DNA from: Bacteroidales bacterium F22
GTDB taxonomy: Bacteria > Bacteroidota > Bacteroidia > Bacteroidales > Bacteroidaceae
Assembly: GCA_029541985.1 (NCBI GenBank)
Contig: CP095414.1
Span: 1,178,001 to 1,242,000 of the forward strand
Direction: 5' to 3'
Length of the DNA: 64,000 nt
Shown here: piece after piece, positions 45,955-54,543 of the stretch
Layout of the letters: each line of letters begins with the position of its first letter
Numbering within the stretch: position 1 is the stretch's first letter
Program-made: the position numbers and the translations under genes
Notes under the pieces: model-generated
The model's input: the letters and a program-made list of their open reading frames with translations, nothing else
Database searches by the model: none
Told to the model about the DNA's origin: nothing

Positions 45955-46995
45955 ATGGAGAGGAACAACAAAAGAGATAAGCAATTGAAACAAACTTCCC
46001 ATATCTATTCCGCAAAGAATCTGACTATCGGCTACCAAGAAGGAAGCAAGGATTTCATCGTCCATGAAAATATATCTATCGATTTTCCATCCGGACAACT
46101 GATCAGCTTGCTAGGTCCTAACGGTGCTGGAAAGTCTACCCTCCTGCGCACACTCTCAGGTGCCCAGTTACCTTTAGCAGGTCAACTGACGATTGAAGGG
46201 AAGAATTTACAAGACATCTCAGCTAAGAAACGAAGTAAAATCATCAGTGTAGTGCTCACGGATCACACACAGATTGGAGGATTGACACTTTATGAATTGG
46301 TTGCACTCGGCAGACAACCCCACACCGGTTTCTTCGGACGATTAAGTAAACATGACGATGCCATCATCCAGCAGGCACTACAAGACGTGGGGATGACTGC
46401 GCTTCAAAATCGCTATGTAGCTCAATTGAGTGATGGTGAACGTCAAAAAGGAATGATAGCAAAAGCCTTGGTACAAGAATCTCCTTTGATTCTTCTAGAT
46501 GAGCCTACGGCCTTTCTTGATATCGTCAGCAGAATCGAAATCATCTCTTTGCTCCATCAATTAGCACATAAAAAAAATCGGACAATATTACTATCCACCC
46601 ACGATATAGAACAAGCACTTATTCTGAGTGACCAATTATGGCTCCTTCGTCCAAACAAAGGATTGGTCTGTGGAACCACGGAAGATGTGCTGCTCAATGG
46701 AGAAATGGATACCCTATTTGATAATCAAAAAATTCTTTTCGACACCAATCATGGGACCTATTACCCTCGTATCACACATCAAAAAGAGATCGCTCTCCGA
46801 TGTGAAAACAATATCCTAGCCCATTGGACTATCAATGCACTGAATCGCTGTGGCTATTGTGTAAATGTAAAAGAGCAATCTCTACCACTAATAATAGCCC
46901 AGGATAAACAACATTTCATACTCAAGACCGCACAGCGAGAATGTACCTTAAATAGCTTCGAAGCCTTAGTCAACGAAGTAAATATTTTACATTAA
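45955..46995 (+). CDS. btuD: B12 ABC transporter ATPase
   Basis: A 346-residue ATPase. Walker A is LLGPNGAGKST (about 50-60), the signature LSDGERQKGMIAKAL (about 159-173), and Walker B LILLDEPTAFLD (about 178-189), with a switch His in LSTHD. It is about 90 residues longer than E. coli BtuD. The C-terminal extension (about 255-346) is Cys/His-containing and unassigned. It is the last gene of the cobalamin operon. Confidence 0.93.
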   Translation: MERNNKRDKQLKQTSHIYSAKNLTIGYQEGSKDFIVHENISIDFPSGQLISLLGPNGAGKSTLLRTLSGAQLPLAGQLTIEGKNLQDISAKKRSKIISVVLTDHTQIGGLTLYELVALGRQPHTGFFGRLSKHDDAIIQQALQDVGMTALQNRYVAQLSDGERQKGMIAKALVQESPLILLDEPTAFLDIVSRIEIISLLHQLAHKKNRTILLSTHDIEQALILSDQLWLLRPNKGLVCGTTEDVLLNGEMDTLFDNQKILFDTNHGTYYPRITHQKEIALRCENNILAHWTINALNRCGYCVNVKEQSLPLIIAQDKQHFILKTAQRECTLNSFEALVNEVNILH

Positions 46996-47007
46996 TCGTT
47001 CAATTTA

Positions 47008-47038
47008 CTTGAGATATCACTTTAGACCTTTATATTTG
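47008..47038 (+). promoter_or_regulatory. Promoter of the GH20 gene
   Basis: A CTTG -33 candidate (47008-47011), a 19-base spacer and TATATTTG at 47031-47038. It lies 68 bases before the ATG at 47107 and separates GH20 from the B12 operon. Confidence 0.65.
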
Positions 47039-47106
47039 TATATAGAAACTAGAATCTACGCCTTAACTCAACTCTATTAAGAATTAATTTCTAACTACAA
47101 CTAAAC

Positions 47107-49113
47107 ATGAAAAGTACATTCAATCTCTTTATCTTGATGTTGACACTCATCATGGTGTCTCCACTACATGCCTCGCACAAAACAATCAATTCGAAACCTT
47201 TCGTGATTCCAGAACTCCGTTCATGGAAAGGACGGACAGGGACTTTTGCTATCGAAAACAAGACAAAGATTATCTACAGCAGCAAGACCCCCGAATTGAA
47301 ACGAATAGCAAAAGCATTGTCCGATGACTACGCTCTTTTTTTTCAAAAAGAACTAACTGTAAGCACAGGGAAGGCACACAAAGGAGACATAGAACTCCGC
47401 TTACGCAGCACTAAGCATGACACGACAAAAGAAGGATATGAGATAGATATTCAGGATAAAGTAGTGATTACCTCTACCTCAGAGCAAGGACTTTATTGGG
47501 CTACACGTACCCTGTTACAACTAAGTCAACAAGAGACCAAACAGCATCTTCCAAAAGGAAAAATAGCCGACTATCCCGATTTTGGGCTTCGTGGTCTGAT
47601 GCTAGATGTAGGTCGTAAATACATCCCAATCACTTACCTTAGAGACCTGGTCAAAACCATGGCCTATTACAAGATGAATTGTCTACAGATACATCTAAAT
47701 GACTGCGAAATTAAAGGTAAAGAAGATACCGATTTGCTCAACTTCTATAGTGCCTTTCGCCTTGAAAGCTCCACCTATCCAGGACTTTGTGCTCGTGACG
47801 GCTACTATACCAAACAGCAATTTAGAGACCTTCAACTATTAGCAGAAAGCTTGGAAGTAGAAATCATTCCAGAGATAGATGCCCCAGCCCATGTCTTAGC
47901 TTTTACTCATTATCGTCCAGAACTAGGAAGCAAGAAATATCATATGGACCATTTTGATTTATTCAATCCCGAAGTATACACCTTCATGGATAATCTTTGG
48001 AAAGAATACTTAGAAGGGCCCGACCCAGTATTCCGTGGCAAACGTGTACATATCGGTACAGATGAATATTCAAACAAAGACCAACAAGTAGTCGAACAAT
48101 TCCGTGCATACACAGACCATTATATTAGATTCGTAGAGCGTTACGACAAGCAAGCCTGCATGTGGGGCTCACTTACCCATGCAAAAGGAACAACCAAAGT
48201 CAAAGTAAAAGATGTGATACAAAGTAGTTGGTTCAATGGCTACAGCGACCCTAAAGTGATGATAGCAAAAGGCTATCAGCAGATAAGTATTCCCGATGGA
48301 TTGACGTATATCGTGCCAGCTGCAGGCTACTATTTTGATTATTTGAACATCAAGAAATTGTATAACGAATGGACCCCCAATCAAATAGGGAAAGCCATCT
48401 TTGACTACCAACATCCTGCCATCCTAGGCGGTATGTTCGCTGTTTGGAACGACCATGTTCGCAACGGTATCAGCGTAAAAGATATTCAAGACAGATTATT
48501 TCCTGCCCTTCAAACCTTATCAGCCAAATTCTGGACTGGCAAGCATGTCACGATTCCTTTCGAAGAATTTGATACCAAGCGACAGACAGTATGTGAAGCT
48601 CCAGGCGTAAATGTAAGAGCAAAAATAGGGACCCCTCATAGTTGTGTCTTCGAAAAAGCATCAATAGCAGCTGGAGAAATACTTCCTTACAAAGAAATTG
48701 GTTATGACTATACTGTTCAGTTCCATCTAAAAGGAGGTTTGGATGAAAAAAACACAGTCCTATTCTCGAATAAAAATAGCACATTCTATTTGGTAGACCC
48801 CATCAAAGGTGTCATGGGATACAGCCGTGATGGCTATCTCTTCACCTTCAACTATCGAGTTTTTGCAGGAGAAGAAGCTGACATATGCATCGAAGGAAAC
48901 AACAAGACCACCCGTCTCTATGTAAATGGTCGTTTGAGATTTGACAATACGATATTGCGTCACTATGACCAAAAAGGGAAGAATGGTCATTCAAAAGTCA
49001 GAACCCTTGTCTTCCCACTAAACAAAGCAGGGAATTTCAAGAGCGAAGTAAGTAACTTAAAGGTATACAATTACATGACTCATGAAAAAGAAGAGACAAT
49101 CAGCAAGCACTAA
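47107..49113 (+). CDS. GH20 beta-N-acetylhexosaminidase-like, exported
   Basis: A 668-residue exported enzyme removing terminal GlcNAc or GalNAc. The signal peptide is MKSTFNLFILMLTLIMVSPLHA. A GH20b N-terminal domain (about 35-150) is followed by a TIM barrel starting LRGLMLDVGRKYIPI, with IPEIDAPAHVLAF and the catalytic pair D319-E320 in HIGTDE (family consensus HxGGDE, so one Gly is Thr here). A C-terminal beta-sandwich (about 500-660, laminin-G/lectin-like) includes RLYVNGRLRFDNT. Substrate-assisted catalysis through the N-acetyl group is the family mechanism. The gene overlaps the stop of a convergent AraC regulator by 4 bases. Confidence 0.9.
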   Translation: MKSTFNLFILMLTLIMVSPLHASHKTINSKPFVIPELRSWKGRTGTFAIENKTKIIYSSKTPELKRIAKALSDDYALFFQKELTVSTGKAHKGDIELRLRSTKHDTTKEGYEIDIQDKVVITSTSEQGLYWATRTLLQLSQQETKQHLPKGKIADYPDFGLRGLMLDVGRKYIPITYLRDLVKTMAYYKMNCLQIHLNDCEIKGKEDTDLLNFYSAFRLESSTYPGLCARDGYYTKQQFRDLQLLAESLEVEIIPEIDAPAHVLAFTHYRPELGSKKYHMDHFDLFNPEVYTFMDNLWKEYLEGPDPVFRGKRVHIGTDEYSNKDQQVVEQFRAYTDHYIRFVERYDKQACMWGSLTHAKGTTKVKVKDVIQSSWFNGYSDPKVMIAKGYQQISIPDGLTYIVPAAGYYFDYLNIKKLYNEWTPNQIGKAIFDYQHPAILGGMFAVWNDHVRNGISVKDIQDRLFPALQTLSAKFWTGKHVTIPFEEFDTKRQTVCEAPGVNVRAKIGTPHSCVFEKASIAAGEILPYKEIGYDYTVQFHLKGGLDEKNTVLFSNKNSTFYLVDPIKGVMGYSRDGYLFTFNYRVFAGEEADICIEGNNKTTRLYVNGRLRFDNTILRHYDQKGKNGHSKVRTLVFPLNKAGNFKSEVSNLKVYNYMTHEKEETISKH

Positions 49114-49964
49114 CTAGTACTATTATAGTTATTCTTAAACTCAGAAGGAGTAGTACCGACAATCTTCTTGAACAGTTTATTGAAATAAGAAATATTAAAG
49201 ATAGAAACAGAATAAGCCACTTCTTGGATGGAATCTTCACAGAGAAGCAATCTAAGTTGGCACTGTTCTATCTTTTTTCTATTGATATAATCAATAGGAG
49301 TAATCCCCATTTCCTTCTTAAACAATCGAATAAAATGATCTTCAGAGAGACAACATTCATTCGTTAAATCATTGATTTTAATCGATTCTGAAAGATGTTC
49401 TCGGATAAATCTGATGGCTTTGAAGACTCGATTATCCTTGGTCAACACAGCATCTTTCGCCATAGCTAAAAATCTAGAAAAGAGAACAAGCAAAATCCCC
49501 CTTGTCTCTATAAAATCATAGTTATTCTTCCCTACAAAAGGATTTGTGATAAACGGTTCTCCTGTGTACTTCTTCGGATCATAAAAAGCCAAACTCTTGT
49601 TGGGATTGATACTATGCAATCTTTTGATCAAGTCAATCTCAAAAGCTGTCGCATCGATTTCAAAAGGAAACGTCTTCAAATCAAAGATACTGATATCCTT
49701 TTGGAGTTCCTCAAATACATGAATATAATACAAGTGAAATGTAGAATCACAATGATCACTATGTATAGTCATAGGAGGAATCATATATAGATGCCCTTCA
49801 GTCAATGGATACACTACCCCATCAATCGTCACTCTAGCATGGCCTTTAGCTACATAGTATATTCTGAAGAAAGGATTACGTATATTATACCAATTCCAAT
49901 CAGAATGATGCTCTGCATACCCTATATTCAAAAGTAAAAACGAGAGATTAAATTTCTTCATCAT
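49110..49964 (-). CDS. AraC-family transcription regulator
   Basis: A 284-residue regulator. The N-terminal cupin-like ligand domain (about 15-100) shows NPFFRIYYVAKGHARVTIDGVVYPL. The C-terminal pair of helix-turn-helix motifs (about 185-282) reads INDLTNECCLSEDHFIRLFKKEMGITPIDYI and VAYSVSIFNISYFNKLFKKIVGTTPSEF. It is divergent from the GH29 fucosidase operon, with about 140 bp between. A sugar-responsive regulator of that operon is inferred. Confidence 0.93.
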   Translation of the reverse strand: MMKKFNLSFLLLNIGYAEHHSDWNWYNIRNPFFRIYYVAKGHARVTIDGVVYPLTEGHLYMIPPMTIHSDHCDSTFHLYYIHVFEELQKDISIFDLKTFPFEIDATAFEIDLIKRLHSINPNKSLAFYDPKKYTGEPFITNPFVGKNNYDFIETRGILLVLFSRFLAMAKDAVLTKDNRVFKAIRFIREHLSESIKINDLTNECCLSEDHFIRLFKKEMGITPIDYINRKKIEQCQLRLLLCEDSIQEVAYSVSIFNISYFNKLFKKIVGTTPSEFKNNYNSTS

Positions 49965-50075
49965 ATCCGTAAAGATATAAATATAAGTCAGAAGAGTAGG
50001 ACTTTTCTGATAAAAAACGACGTTTTATTATTATTGAATGTCGAAATAGTGTTATTCATACTTTAGAATAAGCCC

Positions 50076-50083
50076 TATATTTG
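50076..50083 (+). promoter_or_regulatory. Promoter box of the fucosidase operon
   Basis: TATATTTG predicts a transcript start near 50090, so the first in-frame ATG (50081) cannot be used and the ATG at 50108 is the start. Confidence 0.65.
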
Positions 50084-50107
50084 TCCTATCAATTTAATCC
50101 AATAGTA

Positions 50108-51664
50108 ATGAAAAAGTACACACACATGAAAACAACCTCCATTTATCTTATGCTAATAGCAACGCTTATGGCCAGTTGCGGCAGCAGTGGGAAATCAAAA
50201 GACGACAGCACTAGTTATACAGGTCCAGATATAACGACAACGATATCCCCAAAAGGAACCGATTTATTCAAAGCAGATTCCACATCAATCGCACAAAGTT
50301 ACACCATACCCGATTGGTTTCGTGATGCTAAATTTGGTATTTTCATTCATTGGGGCGTTTATGCTGTTCCTGCATTTGGCAACGAATGGTATCCTCGAAA
50401 GATGTATGACAAAAACTCAGAAGAATACAGACATCATGTAAAGACCTACGGTGAATTGACTGATTTTGGCTATAAAGATTTTATTCCTATGTTCAAAGCA
50501 GAAAGATTTGACCCACAGGCATGGGCTAAACTATTCAAACAGTCAGGAGCCCGTTATGTAATCCCTGTAGCAGAGCATCATGATGGATTCGCTATGTACC
50601 ACAGCACCTTTAACAAATGGAATGCTATCGATATGGGACCTCATCGGGATATAATAGGAGATCTCAGAGAAGCCATATTAAAAGAGAAATTACATTTCGG
50701 CCTTTCATCGCATCGTTGTGAAAATGCTTGGTTCTTCGATCACGGAAAAGAAATCCCTTCAGATGTACAAGATCCAGCAAATACACTATATGGAGAACTC
50801 CTTCACAAACCAGACAACAAATCAGGCGAAGTGGAATGTGACAAGTACCCAGGTAGTAATGAGAAATCACGTAAAGAATGGCTAACTGAGACCTATGAAC
50901 TCATCGACCAATACCAGCCAGAGCTCTTTTGGTTTGATTGGACCGTAGGAAACAAACCTTTCCAGCCAACCTTCTATCAGTTCATGGCATACTATTATAA
51001 CAATGCAAAGGACTGGAACAAAGGAGTCGTCGTGAACACCAAATACGGTTATGGGGACAACATTCAAGTCTATGACATAGAACGTGGGAAGAGTGATAAA
51101 GCCCGTCAATATCCATGGCAGACCGACACCTCAGTTGGTAAAAAGTCATGGGGATATATCCAAGGAGAAGAAAACAAAACACCTAATCAGATCATCGATG
51201 ATTTGATAGACATTGTTTCTAAAAATGGAAATCTACTCCTAAATATAGGTCCTAAAGCTGATGGAACAATTACCCAAGGACAGCAGCAAGTACTATTAGC
51301 AATCGGCAAATGGCTGCAAGTAAACGGGGAAGCAATTTATGGGACTCGTCCATGGAAAGTGACAGCCAGCGAAGGAGCAACAAAAGGAACTGCAGGTAGT
51401 TTTACAGACAATAAAGAGACGAAATATTCAGCACAAGATATTCGTTTCACGACTAAAGACGATACCCTATATGCGATTTCTCTAGAATGGACCGATGAGA
51501 ATGTAATTATACAGTCCTTAAAAGGCTATGATATCAAATCAATATCGATGCTTGGTAGTAATGAGGAGATAAGCTATAAGATGACTAAAGGAGGTTTAAA
51601 CATTGATTTTCCAGAGAAAAGACCGAATGATTTTGCCTATGCGTTTAAAATCAAACTACAATAA
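50108..51664 (+). CDS. GH29 alpha-L-fucosidase, lipoprotein
   Basis: A 518-residue enzyme that removes alpha-linked fucose from glycans. The lipobox ends at C24 (LIATLMASC) after the signal peptide, followed by a Ser/Lys/Asp-rich linker, so it may be surface-exposed. The catalytic domain begins WFRDAKFGIFIHWGVYAVPAFGNEWY. HHDGFAMYHS is typical, and D277 in FWFDW is the likely nucleophile. C-terminal beta-sandwich (about 420-518). It is the first gene of an operon with two oxidoreductases and a mutarotase-like protein. The longer frame from 50081 lies upstream of the predicted transcript start. Confidence 0.93.
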   Translation: MKKYTHMKTTSIYLMLIATLMASCGSSGKSKDDSTSYTGPDITTTISPKGTDLFKADSTSIAQSYTIPDWFRDAKFGIFIHWGVYAVPAFGNEWYPRKMYDKNSEEYRHHVKTYGELTDFGYKDFIPMFKAERFDPQAWAKLFKQSGARYVIPVAEHHDGFAMYHSTFNKWNAIDMGPHRDIIGDLREAILKEKLHFGLSSHRCENAWFFDHGKEIPSDVQDPANTLYGELLHKPDNKSGEVECDKYPGSNEKSRKEWLTETYELIDQYQPELFWFDWTVGNKPFQPTFYQFMAYYYNNAKDWNKGVVVNTKYGYGDNIQVYDIERGKSDKARQYPWQTDTSVGKKSWGYIQGEENKTPNQIIDDLIDIVSKNGNLLLNIGPKADGTITQGQQQVLLAIGKWLQVNGEAIYGTRPWKVTASEGATKGTAGSFTDNKETKYSAQDIRFTTKDDTLYAISLEWTDENVIIQSLKGYDIKSISMLGSNEEISYKMTKGGLNIDFPEKRPNDFAYAFKIKLQ

Positions 51665-51719
51665 AGAGATTAGACCAAATAGCGAAATAATATCAAGACC
51701 ACATAAATCATAGTTTATC

Positions 51720-52727
51720 ATGGGAAAAATAAATCCAACACTTGTTCCTAAAATAAGATTGTACAACGGCATAGAGATCCCAACAATCGGTTTAGGCACC
51801 TTTGGCTCGGATCATATATCAGCAACACAGATAGCTGAAGCAGTGTACGACGCCGTAAAAATCGGATATAGACATATTGACTGCGCAGCAGTATATGCAA
51901 ATGAAAAAGAAATTGGCGAAGCCCTCAAGCGGTTATTTGACGAAGGGATAGTCAAACGTGAAGACTTATGGATAACATCCAAAGTATGGAATGACAGACA
52001 CACCGATGTACGTGGAGCATTCGAAGAGACGATAAGCCATTTGGGGCTCGATTATCTCGATTTATATTTAGTCCATTGGCCTTTTCCCAACAGCCATGAC
52101 GTAGGAGTATCCGTAGATTCTCGTGACCCGAAAGCAGTCCCTTATATCCATCAAGATTTCATGAACACATGGGGAGTGATGGAAGACTTGTACCAAAAAG
52201 GCTCTTGCAAGAGTATCGGCACGTCAAATATGACGATTCCAAAATACAAACTCTTACTTCGTGATTGCAGAGTGAAACCGATGATTAATGAGATGGAATT
52301 GCATCCTCACTTCCAGCAACCAGACTTTGTAGCATACTTAGTAAAAAATGATATCAGGGTTATTGGCTTCTGTCCTATAGGTTCTCCAGCCCGTCCCGAA
52401 AGAGATAAACTCCCTACTGACACTGTCCCTATCCAAGACCCAACCCTAATAAAGATAGCCCAAGCACATGGAGTTCACCCTGCAGTCATTTGTATCAAAT
52501 GGTCAGTTCAGCAAGGACAAATCCCCATTCCTTTCTCCGTAAAGCCGGCTAAATACACGAAGAATCTGCAATCCGTCACCGAGGATCCCTTGAGTGATGA
52601 AGAAATGGCAGCGATTCGTGCTCTCGACAAAAACAATCGATTCATCAAAGGACAAGTCTTCTTATGGCCCACAGCTAAAGATTGGCATGACCTATGGGAT
52701 GAAGATGGGCACATCACAACGAACTAA
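51720..52727 (+). CDS. Aldo/keto reductase
   Basis: A 335-residue cytoplasmic NADPH-type oxidoreductase with the TIM-barrel AKR signatures: GLGTFGSD near the N-terminus, HIDCAAVYANEKEIGEAL (catalytic Asp and Tyr), ITSKVWN (Lys) and LDLYLVHWPFP (His). The cofactor motif IPIPFSVKPAKYTKNL is near residue 270. No signal peptide. It lies 55 bp after the fucosidase and 46 bp before an alcohol dehydrogenase gene, all on one strand. A role in reducing or oxidising a sugar released by the fucosidase, or lactaldehyde, is inference. Confidence 0.9.
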   Translation: MGKINPTLVPKIRLYNGIEIPTIGLGTFGSDHISATQIAEAVYDAVKIGYRHIDCAAVYANEKEIGEALKRLFDEGIVKREDLWITSKVWNDRHTDVRGAFEETISHLGLDYLDLYLVHWPFPNSHDVGVSVDSRDPKAVPYIHQDFMNTWGVMEDLYQKGSCKSIGTSNMTIPKYKLLLRDCRVKPMINEMELHPHFQQPDFVAYLVKNDIRVIGFCPIGSPARPERDKLPTDTVPIQDPTLIKIAQAHGVHPAVICIKWSVQQGQIPIPFSVKPAKYTKNLQSVTEDPLSDEEMAAIRALDKNNRFIKGQVFLWPTAKDWHDLWDEDGHITTN

Positions 52728-52773
52728 AATGCATAATAGTAATAATCCAACAATACATTAAAAAGAGCATACA

Positions 52774-53841
52774 ATGAAAGCTAATATGATGAAAGCAGCT
52801 TATTTGCCTGGAAATAGAGAAGTCATTCTCAAAGAGGTAGCCATCCCAGAGCCAGGACACGGAGAAGTATTAATCAAGATGAAAGCATCCACGATTTGTG
52901 GAAGCGATATCCGAGCCATATATCGTGAACATCTAGGCAAAGGACCAGAAGCCTATCAGAATAAGATTTGTGGACATGAGCCTTGTGGTCAAATCGTAAA
53001 GTGTGGCCCTGGACTTCGGCGTTTCAAGGAAAATGACCGAGTCATCATCTACCATATCTCAGGATGTGGGGTTTGTAACAATTGCCGTCGCGGGTACATG
53101 ATTTCATGTACTAATGAAAAATATCGTCGTGCATACGGATGGCAACGTGATGGTGGTATGGCTGAATATATCTTGGCCGAAGAGAAAGATCTCGTAGCCC
53201 TTCCTGATTCGTTAACTTATGCCGATGGTGCACAAGTAGCATGCGGGTTTGGTACCGTATATGAAGGACTCGAAAAGATAGGTATCTCTGGTAATCACAC
53301 TGTATTGGTCGTAGGACTAGGACCTGTCGGTTTGGCCTCATGTATGCTAGCCAAAGCTATGGGAGCAAACAAAGTAATAGGTGTCGATACGGTTCAGGAG
53401 CGACTCGGCATAGCCCTTGAAAAAGGATTAGTCAATGATGGATTTCTCTCGGATGAAGAAGCACTCAGTAAAATACTCGCTGCTACTAGTGCCCATGGGG
53501 TAGAAAGAGCTGTCGACTGTTCGGGCAACACGCACGGACGTCAATTAGCAATTCGTGCTACTCGAGAATGGGGTAAAATCGTCTTTATCGGGGAAGGTGG
53601 AACCGTCGAATTTAACCCTTCTCCAGATATGCTTCATGGACAGAAAACCATTTTTGGTTCTTGGGTTACAAGTATTTGGAAAATGGAGATACTAGTGGAG
53701 AACCTCGTCAAATGGGGTATTCATCCAGAATCACTTATTACCAACAGATTTGACCTCGACCATGTCACTGAGGCGTACGAGTTGATGGATAAAGGCCGTT
53801 GTGGTAAAGTGGGTATCTTCTTCGATGAGGAACTCAAATAA
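52774..53841 (+). CDS. Zinc-dependent alcohol/polyol dehydrogenase (MDR)
   Basis: A 355-residue medium-chain dehydrogenase. The catalytic zinc site is STICGSDIRA and CGHEPCGQI. The structural zinc loop is SGCGVCNNCRRGYMISC (four cysteines). The nucleotide fold is VLVVGLGPVGLASCMLAKAMG. Sorbitol, threonine or sugar-alcohol dehydrogenases share this plan, and the substrate is not identified. It is the third gene of the fucosidase operon, 12 bp before the mutarotase-like gene. Confidence 0.9.
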   Translation: MKANMMKAAYLPGNREVILKEVAIPEPGHGEVLIKMKASTICGSDIRAIYREHLGKGPEAYQNKICGHEPCGQIVKCGPGLRRFKENDRVIIYHISGCGVCNNCRRGYMISCTNEKYRRAYGWQRDGGMAEYILAEEKDLVALPDSLTYADGAQVACGFGTVYEGLEKIGISGNHTVLVVGLGPVGLASCMLAKAMGANKVIGVDTVQERLGIALEKGLVNDGFLSDEEALSKILAATSAHGVERAVDCSGNTHGRQLAIRATREWGKIVFIGEGGTVEFNPSPDMLHGQKTIFGSWVTSIWKMEILVENLVKWGIHPESLITNRFDLDHVTEAYELMDKGRCGKVGIFFDEELK

Positions 53842-53853
53842 AAAATAGACATC

Positions 53854-54324
53854 ATGAATTGGAAAGAACAATTAGCCGAACAGTTACCATTATTGGGTCA
53901 TCGGAATTGGATTCTTATTGTGGATAAAGCTTATCCTATGCACAGCGCACCAGGGATGGTCACTATCAACACAAAAGAAAAGCCGATGAATGTCCTAAGC
54001 TTTGTGTTAGAATCAATAAAGCAAGAAAGACATACTACTCCAATCATTTATGTTGATAAGGAACTCGATAGGATGAATGATACATTCAGTCCAGGAGTGG
54101 AACATTTTCAAGAGGAACTCCACAAAATGACTCATCGATATCCTGTCAAGCATATTCTTCATGAGGAAGTCTTTGACAGGTTGAATCAAGCTTCAAAATT
54201 ATTTGATATTCTAGTTCTCAAGACAGATCATTTGATTCCTTATACCTCTATATTTATGGAGTTGGACTGTGGTTATTGGTCGCAGGAAAAGGAAGAATTA
54301 CTTAGGGAGTTGGTTCGCTTATAA
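53854..54324 (+). CDS. RbsD/FucU-like sugar mutarotase
   Basis: A 156-residue protein. The front LPLLGHRNWILIVDKAYPMHSAP resembles the RbsD/FucU fold, where a His after Gly begins the active site. The late block LVLKTDHLIPYTSIFMELDCGYW matches the second half. Family members convert anomers of ribose or fucose. As the last gene of a fucosidase operon a fucose mutarotase role is likely, but the identity to FucU is low by eye. A terminator follows 57 bases later. Confidence 0.6.
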   Translation: MNWKEQLAEQLPLLGHRNWILIVDKAYPMHSAPGMVTINTKEKPMNVLSFVLESIKQERHTTPIIYVDKELDRMNDTFSPGVEHFQEELHKMTHRYPVKHILHEEVFDRLNQASKLFDILVLKTDHLIPYTSIFMELDCGYWSQEKEELLRELVRL

Positions 54325-54380
54325 TTCATCAAATAGACTCAACAGATCCTGATTATCATTCAGGTAGAGAGGAATACATA

Positions 54381-54420
54381 AAAGGGTAAACTCGTTTCAC
54401 GACTTGTTTACCCTTTTTTT
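54381..54420 (+). terminator. Terminator of the fucosidase operon
   Basis: An 11-bp stem AAAGGGTAAAC (54381-54391 with 54406-54416), with a small inner CGT/ACG pair, followed by a run of T. It ends the GH29 transcript. Confidence 0.85.
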
Positions 54421-54507
54421 TGCACTTCATTTAGAGCATATGAAGTGCAAACCCCTCAAAAGAGTTGATTTTTAGGCGAGAAATAAATGTAAAGTCCATT
54501 TTTATTG

Positions 54508-54515
54508 TAACTTTG
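54508..54515 (+). promoter_or_regulatory. Promoter box of the second sulfatase operon
   Basis: TAACTTTG matches the -7 element, 29 bases before the ATG at 54544. Confidence 0.5.
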
Positions 54516-54543
54516 GGCATACTCTAAATATAATACTAAAAAG

